NCBI GenBank assembly: GCA_036500765.1
Contig: DASYBM010000013.1
Location: forward strand, 124,001 to 188,000
Length of the DNA: 64,000 nucleotides
Origin: Candidatus Sulfotelmatobacter sp.
Lineage (GTDB): Bacteria; Acidobacteriota; Terriglobia; Terriglobales; Acidobacteriaceae
Reading direction: 5' to 3'
Under the pieces are notes generated by a model that was given only the letters and a program-made list of their open reading frames with translations, searched no databases and was not told where the DNA came from. Shown here piece by piece: positions 55,021-63,966 of the stretch (positions within the stretch are counted from its first letter, which is position 1; each line of letters begins with the position of its first letter). The position numbers and the translations under genes were made by a program.

Positions 55021-55135
55021 CATCCTGACGCTTTTGCGGGCCGAAGAGCCCGGAGCGAAGTCGAACGGATCTATGCAGTGATTGCAGCGCTATTCTGGTC
55101 AGCAATTGCATAGATCCTTCGATTCGTTAAGGATG
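55021..55135. repeat. Large palindromic repeat between cupin and dnaJ
   Basis: TCATCCTGACG ... GGATCTATGCA ... TGCATAGATCC ... GGATGACA, an imperfect palindrome of more than 100 bases. It probably serves both converging genes as a terminator as well as being a dispersed repeat. Confidence 0.7.
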
Positions 55136-55174
55136 ACAGTGCGCAATAAAGGAAGCTTTAAGAGATCTGAAGTT

Positions 55175-56422
55175 CTAAACTTTAGCCCACAATTCCGCCC
55201 GTGGGTCCTCCGGGTTCAGCTTAGCCAACTCCCGCAGCAGTTCTTTGGTGCGCTCGTCGCGCGGCATGGGGACGGTGACCGTGATCTCGACGATCTCATC
55301 GCCGCGGACGCCTTCTTTCGTGGCTGACGGTACTCCCTTTTCCCGCAGACGCAGTTTCTGTCCGGACTGTGTTCCGGGTGGGATCTTCAGCAGTGCCCGC
55401 CCGTCAATCGTCGGCACTTCAATCTTCGCTCCCAGCGCCGCTTCGGTAGAACTAACCGGAACGGTCAGGTAGATATCGTCGCCGTCGCGGCGGAAGAGAG
55501 GATGCTCCTCGGTGCGGATAATCGCGTAAAGATCGCCAGCCGGCCCGCCGTGAACTCCGGCGTTTCCCTTGCAGGGCAGGCGAATGCGCTGCCCATCGCG
55601 CGTTCCAGCCTTGATGCGTACTTCGAGCGGCTCGGTTTTCATGACGGTGCCTTCGCCGTGACAGGTGGGACATGTGGTCAGATTTTTGCCCGTCCCGTGG
55701 CAGCGCGGACACTGCACGTTGAACTTCATCCGGCCGCCGGTCTGAGTGATCTGCCCGGTGCCGTTGCACTCGGGACACTTGCCGGGGGCTTCCAGCGAGC
55801 CCTGGCCGTGGCAGGTCGCGCAAACATCCTGGCGCGAAATGTTCAGCCGCATGACGCCGCCGCGGATCGCCGTCCAGAAGGGAACGTTGACTTGATATTC
55901 CAGGTCGGTCCCGGGTTCAGGGCTTTCCTCAGCGCCTGCGGCGCCTTGCCCGCCGCCGAAGATCGAACCAAAAATGTCGCGGAAACTGCTGCTGCCGCTT
56001 CCCCCGCCGCTCCTTCGGGACCCGCGCGCGGCGCTGTCGACCAGATCGGAAAAATCAAAGCCGCCGAAATCGAAGGGAACACCCTGGCCGCCGTCGGGTG
56101 CGCTGCCTCCGGGAAATCCGCCAGGAAAACCTCCGCCTGCCGATGCGCCGCCAGCCCGCGCATAAGCCTCAGCCGTTGCGGGATCAATATTGTCGGAGTA
56201 GAACCCGACCTGATCGTAGATTTTGCGTTTCTTGGGATCGCTCAGGACGTCGTTGGCCTCGGAGAGCGTCTTGAACTTCTCCTCCGCCGCCTTGTCCCCG
56301 GGATTCACGTCGGGATGGTACTTGCGCGCCAGCTTGCGAAACGCCTTGCGGATCTCGTCCGCCGAAGCGCTCTTCTTCACGCCGAGAATTTCGTAGTAGT
56401 CCTTTTTGGGGGGAGTCGCCAT
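55175..56422 (-). CDS. dnaJ: Co-chaperone DnaJ
   Basis: Start ATG 56422 ([13 protein letters not shown]) is preferred over a TTG nine bases earlier. J domain ~7-75 with HPD in [11 protein letters not shown]. Gly/Phe/Ser-rich region ~80-160. Zinc-finger domain has all four CxxCxGxG units: [33 protein letters not shown]-terminal domains follow with [21 protein letters not shown] and [13 protein letters not shown]. About 415 residues. It stimulates DnaK ATPase. Unlike a standard dnaKJ operon, two small genes lie between it and dnaK. No grpE in the window. Confidence 0.96.
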   Translation of the reverse strand: MATPPKKDYYEILGVKKSASADEIRKAFRKLARKYHPDVNPGDKAAEEKFKTLSEANDVLSDPKKRKIYDQVGFYSDNIDPATAEAYARAGGASAGGGFPGGFPGGSAPDGGQGVPFDFGGFDFSDLVDSAARGSRRSGGGSGSSSFRDIFGSIFGGGQGAAGAEESPEPGTDLEYQVNVPFWTAIRGGVMRLNISRQDVCATCHGQGSLEAPGKCPECNGTGQITQTGGRMKFNVQCPRCHGTGKNLTTCPTCHGEGTVMKTEPLEVRIKAGTRDGQRIRLPCKGNAGVHGGPAGDLYAIIRTEEHPLFRRDGDDIYLTVPVSSTEAALGAKIEVPTIDGRALLKIPPGTQSGQKLRLREKGVPSATKEGVRGDEIVEITVTVPMPRDERTKELLRELAKLNPEDPRAELWAKV

Positions 56423-56476
56423 TGAGTTCAATCAGAGATGAGAGCATCTTAAATCGGACTTGTATTGATCCGAGTC

Positions 56477-56659
56477 TTAATTCAGAATCCTCCGCCTCTG
56501 TTTATCTTCCACAACGATTTTCAAATCCTCGAGTTCGGCCTCGTCCACATAAACGGGGACGCGCCGCGTCCCGGTGTCACCCTCGACAAAAACGAGCCAC
56601 CGCCGCTCATCCTCGGCAAGGCTCAGAAAATACGTTTCCCCATTGACCTGAAAATCCAC
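56477..56659 (-). CDS. Small protein of unknown function between dnaJ and the GIY-YIG gene
   Basis: 60 residues from GTG at 56659, chosen because GGGAGGT lies seven bases upstream; the frame is open to 56674. VDFQVNGETYFLSLAEDERR and VPVYVDEAELEDLKIVVED indicate a beta-rich acidic protein. No family recognised. It has a good Shine-Dalgarno and lies 54 bases before dnaJ on the same strand, so it is probably expressed with the chaperone locus. Confidence 0.55.
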   Translation of the reverse strand: MDFQVNGETYFLSLAEDERRWLVFVEGDTGTRRVPVYVDEAELEDLKIVVEDKQRRRILN

Positions 56660-56683
56660 TTCGATACCTCCCAACCGTGAACT

Positions 56684-57013
56684 TCATCGATCCTTGATTG
56701 CTTCTCCAGCGAATGCCATCTGGGCGCCCCACTTATCGGCCAAGTCTTCCCATCGTGGATTCTTTGCCTCGATCAACGCAATCTTCTTGGCTCGCGCCCA
56801 GCCCTTCAGCTGTTTCTCGCGGCCGATAGCCTTGTGAACGTCGTCGAAACCTTCGTAATACACCAGCCGATTGCATCTGTACTTGCTGGCGAACCCTTCA
56901 ATCTCGCCGCGCTTGTGCTGCAAGGCACGGCGGTAAATGCTATTCGTCATTCCAATGTAGAGCGTCCCTGAGCCGCTGCAAACGATGTACACGAAATACT
57001 CGTGATCCTTCAT
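56684..57013 (-). CDS. GIY-YIG nuclease-domain protein (UPF0213-like)
   Basis: The frame is open to 57163 but the family starts at ATG 57013 (MKDHEYFVYIVCS). About 109 residues. GIY-YIG pattern: YFVYIVCSGSGTLYIGMTN, SIYRRALQHKRGE, FASKYRCNRLVYYEGF, AIGREKQLKGWARAKKIALI, all characteristic of the UPF0213/YhbQ small nucleases. No extra DNA-binding domain, so homing activity is not implied. The frame upstream of 57013 is made of palindromic repeat sequence. It lies in the dnaK-dnaJ interval on the same strand. Confidence 0.82.
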   Translation of the reverse strand: MKDHEYFVYIVCSGSGTLYIGMTNSIYRRALQHKRGEIEGFASKYRCNRLVYYEGFDDVHKAIGREKQLKGWARAKKIALIEAKNPRWEDLADKWGAQMAFAGEAIKDR

Positions 57014-57030
57014 CGGACACCACACAACTG

Positions 57031-57246
57031 TCATCCTGAGCGAAGTTGCCGTCCGCGAAGCGGGCGGCAACGCAGTCGAAGGACCCCCTACAGCTTGACT
57101 TACTACAGACTTTTCAGGGAGTTTCAACCACGAACCCGTCAGCATCGTGAGAACTCCTCGCAACGCTTATCTCACTACAAACGGGTACGGGGTCTTCGAC
57201 TCCGTGGCTGCTTCGCTTCGCGAACCAGCCACTCCGCTCAGGATGA
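57031..57246. repeat. Large inverted repeat between dnaK and the GIY-YIG gene
   Basis: TCATCCTGAGCGAAG near 57031 with AGTCGAAGGACC reappears reversed as GGTCTTCGACT and CTCAGGATGACA at 57190-57246. The style is that of well-known dispersed bacterial repeats. Confidence 0.75.
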
Positions 57247-57266
57247 CAAACAATTCGTGTCAACTC

Positions 57267-59198
57267 TTACTTCTTGTCTTCCACGTCCACGTATTCAGCG
57301 TCGATGACGCCTTCGTCTTTCTTCTGGCTTTGACCGTTGCTGCTGGTCTCGCCACCGGCAGTCGCACCGGGCGTTGGACCTGCTCCCGGCGTCGGCTGAG
57401 CGGCTTTATACATCTGTTCCGCCAGCTTGTGCGATGCCGCGGTCAGCTTCTCGCGGGCCTTGTCCATGGTCGCTTTGTCGTTCGACTCCAGCGCCTTTTT
57501 GGCGTCGGCGATGGCGTTCTCGACATCTCCGCGCTCTGAGCCGGAGATCTTGTCGCCCTGCTCCTTCAGCATCTTCTCGGTGTTGTAGACCATGCTGTCG
57601 AGCTGGTTCTTGGCCTCAATCGATTCGCGTTGCGCCTTGTCTTCCGCCGCGTGTGCGTCGGCTTCTTTCGCCATGCGCTCGACTTCTTCCTTCGACAGGC
57701 CGGAAGACGACGTGATGGTAATCTTCTGGTCTTTTTGCGTGGCCATATCTTTCGCGGTCACGTTCAGAATGCCGTTGGCGTCAATGTCAAAAGTCACTTC
57801 GATTTGCGGTACGCCGCGTGGCGCCGGTGGAATCCCGGTCAGGTGGAACTTGCCCAGAGTCCGGTTCTGCGCCGCCATCGGACGTTCACCCTGCAACACG
57901 TGCACTTCAACCGAGGTCTGGCTGTCGGCCGCGGTCGAGAACGTCTCAGTTTTTTTGGTTGGAATCGTCGTGTTGCGCGGGATCATCGGCGTCGCCACGC
58001 CGCCCAACGTCTCAATCGCCAGCGACAGCGGAGTCACGTCGAGCAGGAGCAGATCTTTCACTTCGCCGCCCAGCACGCCACCCTGAATCGCCGCGCCGAT
58101 CGCGACCACTTCGTCAGGATTCACGCCCTTGTGGCCCTCGCGCCCAAACAATTCTTTCACCAGCCCCTGGATGCGCGGCATGCGCGTCTGTCCGCCGACC
58201 AGCACCACTTCGTTGATCTTGCTGGAATCCACGCCCGCATCTTTCATGCACTGCTTGCAGGGGCCGACCGACCGCTGAATGATGTCTTCCACCATCCCCT
58301 CGAGCTTCGCCCGAGTCAGCTTCTGCACCAGGTGCTTCGGGCCGCTGGCATCCGCCGTAATGAACGGCAGATTGATTTCGGTCTCCATCGTGGTCGAGAG
58401 TTCGATCTTCGCCCGCTCGGCTGCGTCGCGCAGACGCTGGAGCGCCATTTCGTTGCCCTTGCCGCGAAGATCGAGCCCTTCGTTTTTCTTGAATTCGTCA
58501 ATGAGCCAGTCGACGATGCGCTGGTCGAGATTGTCGCCGCCCAGGTGCGTGTCGCCATTGGTGGCTTTCACTTCGATGACGCCGCCGCCGACTTCCAGAA
58601 TCGAAATATCGAACGTTCCGCCGCCGAAGTCGTAGACCGCAATGGTCTCGTCTTTTCCCTTGTCGAGCCCGTACGCCAGCGCCGCCGCGGTCGGCTCGTT
58701 GATGATGCGCTTCACGTCCAGCCCGGCGATCTGCCCGGCGTCTTTGGTCGCCTGCCGCTGGGCGTCATTAAAATACGCAGGCACGGTGATGACCGCCTCG
58801 GTCACTTTCTCGCCGAGATAATCCTCTGCCGCCTTCTTCAGCTTCTGCAGGATCATCGCCGACACCTGCGGAGGCGTGTACTCCTTCCCCTGCGCCAGCA
58901 CGGCGACGTGGTCGCCCGACTGCACCACCTTGTAGGGCACCATCTTGATCTCTTCCGAAACTTCGTCGTAGCGCCGCCCCATGAAGCGCTTGATCGAATA
59001 AACCGTGTTCTCCGGGTTAGTGATAGCCTGCCGCTTCGCGACCTGCCCCACCAGCCGTTCGCCGGTCTTGGTGAATCCTACGACCGAAGGCGTAGTCCGC
59101 CCTCCTTCTTCATTAGGAATCACTTTTGGCTCGCCGCCCTCCATGACCGCCACGCAGGAATTGGTAGTTCCCAAGTCAATTCCGATAATTTTTCCCAT
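57267..59198 (-). CDS. dnaK: Molecular chaperone DnaK
   Basis: 643 residues. [21 protein letters not shown] is the phosphate-binding start. [20 protein letters not shown] and [20 protein letters not shown] give the ATPase core, GVMAIDLL-like hinge and [18 protein letters not shown] the substrate-domain linker, and the C-terminus ends [18 protein letters not shown]-dependent Hsp70. The gene has AGGAGGAG seven bases before the ATG and a sigma-70 type promoter overlapped by a HAIR-like site, consistent with repression by the HspR-like protein. Confidence 0.98.
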   Translation of the reverse strand: MGKIIGIDLGTTNSCVAVMEGGEPKVIPNEEGGRTTPSVVGFTKTGERLVGQVAKRQAITNPENTVYSIKRFMGRRYDEVSEEIKMVPYKVVQSGDHVAVLAQGKEYTPPQVSAMILQKLKKAAEDYLGEKVTEAVITVPAYFNDAQRQATKDAGQIAGLDVKRIINEPTAAALAYGLDKGKDETIAVYDFGGGTFDISILEVGGGVIEVKATNGDTHLGGDNLDQRIVDWLIDEFKKNEGLDLRGKGNEMALQRLRDAAERAKIELSTTMETEINLPFITADASGPKHLVQKLTRAKLEGMVEDIIQRSVGPCKQCMKDAGVDSSKINEVVLVGGQTRMPRIQGLVKELFGREGHKGVNPDEVVAIGAAIQGGVLGGEVKDLLLLDVTPLSLAIETLGGVATPMIPRNTTIPTKKTETFSTAADSQTSVEVHVLQGERPMAAQNRTLGKFHLTGIPPAPRGVPQIEVTFDIDANGILNVTAKDMATQKDQKITITSSSGLSKEEVERMAKEADAHAAEDKAQRESIEAKNQLDSMVYNTEKMLKEQGDKISGSERGDVENAIADAKKALESNDKATMDKAREKLTAASHKLAEQMYKAAQPTPGAGPTPGATAGGETSSNGQSQKKDEGVIDAEYVDVEDKK

Positions 59199-59262
59199 AC
59201 AATACTCCTCCTAACTTGATAAGTGCTTTAAAATCAGTCCCGATATGATTGCGCCTTAAGCC

Positions 59263-59291
59263 ATGCTAAGACTTGAGTGAGTCGCTGTCAA
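59263..59291 (-). promoter_or_regulatory. Promoter of dnaK
   Basis: TTGACA (59286-59291), 17-base spacer, TAGCAT (59263-59268), which places the start about 60 bases before the ATG. Confidence 0.7.
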
Positions 59292-59292
59292 G
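59272..59292. promoter_or_regulatory. HAIR-like operator overlapping the dnaK promoter
   Basis: Coding-strand CTTGACA-GCGACTC-ACTCAAG matches the HspR consensus CTTGAGT-N7-ACTCAAG at 12 of 14 arm positions. It overlaps the -35 box and spacer. Confidence 0.72.
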
Positions 59293-59364
59293 ATTTAGAT
59301 GCACTGAGGAAACAGGAGGATGCGGGCAAAAGCTTCGCCGGAGCAAAATCACAGCCGACTTGGA

Positions 59365-59404
59365 TTGACATGTGCTCCACATGCAAGTATGCTTAACACA
59401 TGTC
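59365..59404 (+). promoter_or_regulatory. Promoter and operator of the second toxin-antitoxin pair
   Basis: TTGACA (59365-59370), 17-base spacer, TATGCT (59388-59393). The arms GACATGTG (59367-59374) and CACATGTC (59397-59404) form a palindrome across the promoter and the antitoxin start, a likely self-repression site. Confidence 0.65.
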
Positions 59405-59627
59405 CAAGATGGTTCAACTTCGCAATGTGCCGGACGAGCTCCATCGCAGCCTGAAGGCCCGTGCCGCCTTGGCAGGGATGTCTTTGTCGGACTACTTATT
59501 GTCAGAAATTCGAGAGATCGCAGAGCGGCCGACTCTAGCCGAATTGCGGGAACGGTTGCATCGACGCAAGCCGGTGAACGCCGAACTTCACACCGTCCGC
59601 ATTCTTCAGGAAGAACGCCGGAACTAG
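59400..59627 (+). CDS. Antitoxin (FitA/VapB-like ribbon-helix-helix)
   Basis: 75 residues. MVQLRNVPDELHRSLKARAA followed by LAGMSLSDYLLSEIREIAE is the ribbon-helix-helix of FitA-type antitoxins. An alternative start at 59409 (MVQL) is equally possible. The predicted transcription start falls almost on the ATG at 59400, so the mRNA may be leaderless; no Shine-Dalgarno is present. The stop TAG overlaps the GTG of the toxin by one base. Confidence 0.88.
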   Translation: MSKMVQLRNVPDELHRSLKARAALAGMSLSDYLLSEIREIAERPTLAELRERLHRRKPVNAELHTVRILQEERRN

Positions 59628-60019
59628 TGATCGTACTGGACGCATCCGCTGCAGTCGACTGGCTCCTGCACACACCCGCTGGCCTCCGGATCGAGACGCG
59701 GATCTACTCGCAAAACGAATCTCTGCATGCACCGCACTTGATCGATGTCGAGGTCGGGCAAGTCTTGAGACGATTGGCACGCGAAGGCACGGTTTCCACG
59801 AACCGCGCTGCGCAGGCAATCCAAGATCTGCTGGACCTTCGTCTGGCGCGCTATCCTCATTTCGTGTTGCTGCCCCGTATTTGGCAGCTTCGGAATAATT
59901 TTTCCGCCTATGACGCGGCCTATGTCGCGCTGGCGGAGGAACTCAACGCCACTCTGGTGACGCGCGACGCCGGAATGAGTTCTGCGCCGGGACGCTCAGT
60001 TTCGATTGAGTTGTTTTAA
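59627..60019 (+). CDS. vapC: PIN-domain toxin (VapC-like), second copy
   Basis: 130 residues from GTG at 59627, immediately after the antitoxin stop. VIVLDASAAVDWLLHT gives the first Asp, PHLIDVEVGQVLRRLA the Glu, NFSAYDAAYVALAEEL the next Asp, ATLVTRDAGM the last. A Mg-dependent ribonuclease toxin like the pair at 24 kb, but the antitoxin type differs, so these are independent acquisitions. Located between dnaK and the Tat sugar isomerase. Confidence 0.92.
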   Translation: MIVLDASAAVDWLLHTPAGLRIETRIYSQNESLHAPHLIDVEVGQVLRRLAREGTVSTNRAAQAIQDLLDLRLARYPHFVLLPRIWQLRNNFSAYDAAYVALAEELNATLVTRDAGMSSAPGRSVSIELF

Positions 60020-60096
60020 TATCGGCTCGATGTCCGGTCGATGTCCGGCGGTTGGAGAGACGAGGGCCGCGCCACTCCGTCTACAATACCCTCGCC

Positions 60097-61056
60097 ATGT
60101 ACACGCCCCTCAACCGCCGCCAATTCCTCTACACCGGAGCCGCAGCCAGCATCGCGGGGTCGACAGCAGGCAAGCTGCTTGTTCGCCCAACTCCCACGCC
60201 CGAGCGTAAGTTCTACGCCAATCTGAACCTGGGACGGCTGGGGTTTCAGGCGAGTTTCCCCGAGTCCGTGGAGCTGGCTACCAACCATGGTTTCGAGGGA
60301 GTGGCTCCCAACGTGGGTTATTTCGCTTCGCTGAACGACGATGCATTGCAGCGTCTCCTCGACGATCTGCGAAAACGAAGGCTGAGGCTCGGGGCGGCTG
60401 ATTTGCCGGTGGATTTTCGGAAGGATTCAGCGACCTTCGATGCCGATTTTGCGAAACTTCCCGCCGCCGCGGCCGTTCTGGAAAAGGTAGGAATTTTGCG
60501 GGTCAACACCTACATTCTGCCTTGCAGCGACGACCTCACTTACTTGCAGAACTTTCGCGAGCACACCCAGCGTCTGCGGCAATGCGCGCAAGTGCTCGCC
60601 GACCACAATCAGAAACTCGGCCTGGAGTATGTCTCACCGCGGACACTGTGGCGCAGCCAGCGGCAACCCTTCATCCACACTATGAGCGAAACCAAGGAAC
60701 TGCTCGCCGCCATCGGCACGAATAATATCTGCATTCAGCTCGACAGCTGGCATTGGTTCAACGCGGAAGAAACTGCGCAGGATATTTTGTCGTTGCGCGG
60801 GCAGGATGTAATGGCCGTCGATTTGAACGATGCCCCGGCCGGCCTCACGCTCGATCAATACCACGACGACCATCGCGAGTTACCTGCTGCCACCGGAGTG
60901 ATCCCGATCAAACAATTTCTCGATGCGTTGCTCCAGATCGGCTATGACGGTCCCATCCAGGCCGAACCGTTTAACGCCGCCCTGCGCGCAATGCCCATCG
61001 ACCAGGCCTGCGCCGCAGCTTCCGCTGCATTGAAAAAAGCGTTCAGTCTGACTTAG
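60097..61056 (+). CDS. Tat-exported sugar phosphate isomerase/epimerase-like (TIM barrel) protein
   Basis: Start ATG 60097 (MYTPLNRRQFLYTGAAASIA), a Tat-type signal with RR; the longer frame from 60052 is unlikely. About 319 residues. TIM-barrel features: LGFQASFPESVELATNHGFE, LGLEYVSPRTLWRSQR, NICIQLDSWHWFNAEETAQD with conserved Asp/His, VMAVDLNDAPAGL, IPIKQFLDALLQIGYDGPIQ. Xylose-isomerase-like AP-endonuclease-2 superfamily; often act on sugars. Substrate unknown. Export of an enzyme of this kind is common in Acidobacteria and Planctomycetes. Confidence 0.83.
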   Translation: MYTPLNRRQFLYTGAAASIAGSTAGKLLVRPTPTPERKFYANLNLGRLGFQASFPESVELATNHGFEGVAPNVGYFASLNDDALQRLLDDLRKRRLRLGAADLPVDFRKDSATFDADFAKLPAAAAVLEKVGILRVNTYILPCSDDLTYLQNFREHTQRLRQCAQVLADHNQKLGLEYVSPRTLWRSQRQPFIHTMSETKELLAAIGTNNICIQLDSWHWFNAEETAQDILSLRGQDVMAVDLNDAPAGLTLDQYHDDHRELPAATGVIPIKQFLDALLQIGYDGPIQAEPFNAALRAMPIDQACAAASAALKKAFSLT

Positions 61057-61152
61057 CCGAGATGCGGGCTGACGCGTCAGTGCCCGACTCGCCTCGGCTC
61101 CGGAGGGCGAGAAAAAATCAAGTTATTTTGAAATGCGCGGTACTGGCCGGCC

Positions 61153-63966
61153 TCACTCCGTTTCCACCTTCCACAACGGCTCTCCGCCCAACGAATGGTA
61201 GAAGCCCCATCCGGCAATTGCCACCACGCTCAACAGCGCCGCGATCGACGTTGGCATGTACCACGCGGAGATGTCGGCGGAAAACGGCACATTGATTAAC
61301 ATGTCGATGGTGAAGATCGCGCAAGCCAGCGGTATCAGGCCAAAGCGCAACACAATCAGCAGCGCGATGCCATACACCAGAATCTGGGCTGGCAGTTCGA
61401 TCGACATATAGGAACTGCTCAGTCCTCTGGGTACGGCAAAGATTGCAACAAAGGCAATGGCTGCTATCCATTCCTTGCGCAGCAACACCTTCAACCCAAG
61501 CAGTAAAAGAAAGAAGACAAGCGTGCTTTGAATCGACTGCGGCCATTCCCGCAGCCATCCTCCCAGCGCGACGCGTCCGCCCATGAGCACGTCGGTCGAG
61601 CCCATGCCCGGCGCTGCGCCCATGTGCATCATCGGGATGTAGCGAATGTCAAAGACCAGAATCCATCCCACACCCAGAGCCACGCCAAGCAGAATGTCTC
61701 GTCCTACCACGGGATCGCGCCACGTCCCGGCCAGCAGCCGACTCCACGAGATGATTGTCTTCGGCCATTGCCGTCGCACCCAGGGCTCCACGGCCATGTA
61801 CAAAGTCCACATCACTGCCGACAAAAATAACGCTGTACTCAGCGCAATGATTGAGAGGCCGAGCGTGTCGCCGATGTCAGGAAGATGGCTGCGGCAGAAA
61901 AACAACGCCATCTCCATCAGGAATATGACGATCGCCAATCGAAGTGCACCCCGTCGATCTCCGCGGCCGTGACGATAGTTTCTGCGGGCCAGTAAAACCG
62001 ACCCCACTAAGGCCGAAACCAGCAAGCAGATCCTGATGATGCGTTCCAGTTTTTCGCCGAAGCTTTTTGTTTCCGTGCTGATCATCCGCTCGGGCTTGGT
62101 CCACTCGCCGATCAGGGCAAAAGCTACGGGCTTGCCTTGGAACGACGCCGCTTCCACCCGCAGCGGGCGTGTTGTTCCCGGCCATACCCCGGTCCAGGCC
62201 ACGCGCGTATCGGAAGAGGCCAGCGAGTTCCAGAGCGGCGGCGCGGGCTGAAATTTGGATTCATCAATACCAGCCGCGTTAAACAAAATGTTCCAGTCGT
62301 AGGCCGTTCCGGCGGGCGCAACCGCAGCGTCGGCTGCGTCTTTCTTGTCTGTCACTTTGTTTTTGTCCTGTAACTTCTCCGCCGGGATCGCCTGAAAATA
62401 GGTCAGCCGCCCCTGCGGATCGAGCCGCACATTGATCATGCCCGAGAGCACCGGCGGGGGATCATCCCAAGTCAGGACCCCCGGTGTCAGCAGATTGTCC
62501 CGGAAGCCGTTCGCGACCATGTCGTCCGGACTCTGCCGATACCAGTACGACAGCAGCGAAGGTCGAGCGGTGAGTACCGCGTTCCAATCGGGATGTGGTT
62601 TGTCATTCTTCTCCACCCAATCCTGGAAGTCGCCATCGATGTTGAGTCCATGAGCACTGTCCGCTGGCCGCCCGTCATACCCCAGCCGAGCAATCACCTC
62701 GCGGGATTTCTGCGTGAGAACTTCCGGAGTCAGATCGAGCCCCATCTTGTCGTAGGAGTTGTAATGAACAGAGAAGTAGATGGCTGCCACCAGTCCCAGC
62801 AGAACCCCCGCCAATATGGCGATTGCGACTCGTGGACGCAGTCCCTCGGTTTCTCCCGAAGCCGCCACCAGTTGGGGCGAGGGCGTTTCTCCCGCGGCCA
62901 GCGCCGCGGCCAATGGATCGCCGCCCGGCAGCGCCGCAGCTACAGCCAGCGCCGTCGCCGGACGCGCGGCTGGTTCGATCTCCAGGCAGCGTAGAATGAC
63001 CTTCTCCACGATCGGATCGAGATCCTTCACTACCGAAGACGGCCGGCTCGGTGTGCGGTCGGCTGGAGCGGCCAGCGCGCCCACAGTCTTTTCCGCAAAT
63101 GCCCGCTTGCCGGTGAAGACCTCATACAACACCAGCCCAAGCGCGTAAACATCGCTGCGCGTGCTGACTTCTTTGCCCGCCAGCTGTTCGGGCGCCATGT
63201 AGGCCGGAGTGCCGCTGCGCACATCCGCGGCGCGGATGTCATCGGCGATTCCCGCGAGACCGAAATCCGTGATCACAACCTGCCCGCGCCCGTCGAGCAT
63301 AATGTTGGCCGGCTTCAGGTCGCGATGCAGCACGCCCTTAGCGTGCGCGGCGGCGAGTCCCGCGCAAAGATGGCGGGAGATGTCGAGCGCCTTATCTGGC
63401 GGAAGTCTTCCGATTCGCCGCAGCAGGGAAGCGAGATCTTCGCCATCTACATATTCCATCGTGAAAAACGTTTGACCATCTACCTCGCCCACGTCGTAAA
63501 CGCGGCACACGTTGGGATGCGAGACCCGGCGCGCGATACGCACCTCATTGCGAAAGCGCTCTAACAGGCTTTCGTCCCGGGCCGCTTCATCGGGCAAGAA
63601 CTTCAGCGCGACTGCCTGCCCAAGGGTAAGGTCATCAGCCCGATAGACCTCGCCCATGCCGCCCTTGCCGAGCAACGCGATGATTCGATAGCGCCCCAAC
63701 AGAAGGCGTCCGGGAAGAAAGCGGCCTTCGTTCAGCGAGTACTCAGCGGAACTGGAATTCCGAGACGAAGACTGCCCCGACGAAGGCTGCAAGGACGAAG
63801 GCCGTCGTGACGAAGATCCAGAAGCCGGCCGCGGAGGCAGTGGGGAAGTCTGGGTGGCAAAGTCGATAGTGGCCGCATCGCCGCTATTTGCGACCGGCGC
63901 TCCGCAGGACGAGCAGAAGCGCATGTTCCCGGACAATTCAGTTCCGCAAGCAACGCAGTTGGCCAT
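61153..63966 (-). CDS. Membrane Ser/Thr protein kinase with N-terminal zinc ribbon
   Basis: 937 residues. Zinc ribbon: C4, C7, C18, C21 (MANCVACGTEL... FCSSCGAP). A Ser-rich linker precedes the kinase domain at ~90-350: LLGKGGMGEVYRA, AVALKFLPDE with the Lys, VLHRDLKPANIML, ITDFGLAGIADD, YMAPEQLAGKEVSTRSDVYA. A transmembrane segment at ~375-400 (IAILAGVLLGLVAAIYF) is followed by an extracytoplasmic region (~405-625) and then a multi-helix membrane portion (~630-930). This is a Hanks-type kinase, widely found in Acidobacteria, that signals across the membrane. Ligand and targets unknown. The start lies near the window end. Confidence 0.93.
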   Translation of the reverse strand: MANCVACGTELSGNMRFCSSCGAPVANSGDAATIDFATQTSPLPPRPASGSSSRRPSSLQPSSGQSSSRNSSSAEYSLNEGRFLPGRLLLGRYRIIALLGKGGMGEVYRADDLTLGQAVALKFLPDEAARDESLLERFRNEVRIARRVSHPNVCRVYDVGEVDGQTFFTMEYVDGEDLASLLRRIGRLPPDKALDISRHLCAGLAAAHAKGVLHRDLKPANIMLDGRGQVVITDFGLAGIADDIRAADVRSGTPAYMAPEQLAGKEVSTRSDVYALGLVLYEVFTGKRAFAEKTVGALAAPADRTPSRPSSVVKDLDPIVEKVILRCLEIEPAARPATALAVAAALPGGDPLAAALAAGETPSPQLVAASGETEGLRPRVAIAILAGVLLGLVAAIYFSVHYNSYDKMGLDLTPEVLTQKSREVIARLGYDGRPADSAHGLNIDGDFQDWVEKNDKPHPDWNAVLTARPSLLSYWYRQSPDDMVANGFRDNLLTPGVLTWDDPPPVLSGMINVRLDPQGRLTYFQAIPAEKLQDKNKVTDKKDAADAAVAPAGTAYDWNILFNAAGIDESKFQPAPPLWNSLASSDTRVAWTGVWPGTTRPLRVEAASFQGKPVAFALIGEWTKPERMISTETKSFGEKLERIIRICLLVSALVGSVLLARRNYRHGRGDRRGALRLAIVIFLMEMALFFCRSHLPDIGDTLGLSIIALSTALFLSAVMWTLYMAVEPWVRRQWPKTIISWSRLLAGTWRDPVVGRDILLGVALGVGWILVFDIRYIPMMHMGAAPGMGSTDVLMGGRVALGGWLREWPQSIQSTLVFFLLLLGLKVLLRKEWIAAIAFVAIFAVPRGLSSSYMSIELPAQILVYGIALLIVLRFGLIPLACAIFTIDMLINVPFSADISAWYMPTSIAALLSVVAIAGWGFYHSLGGEPLWKVETE

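Noticed and set aside
55502-56425. Open frame antisense to dnaJ
   Set aside because: DnaJ zinc fingers lie in the sense frame.
57013-57163. Longer N-terminus of the GIY-YIG protein
   Set aside because: The extra frame consists of dispersed palindromic repeat and the family starts at 57013.
57630-59219. Long open frame antisense to dnaK (about 529 codons)
   Set aside because: It is the mirror of the conserved dnaK frame; composition is typical of antisense shadows (His/Arg rich) and dnaK is certain.
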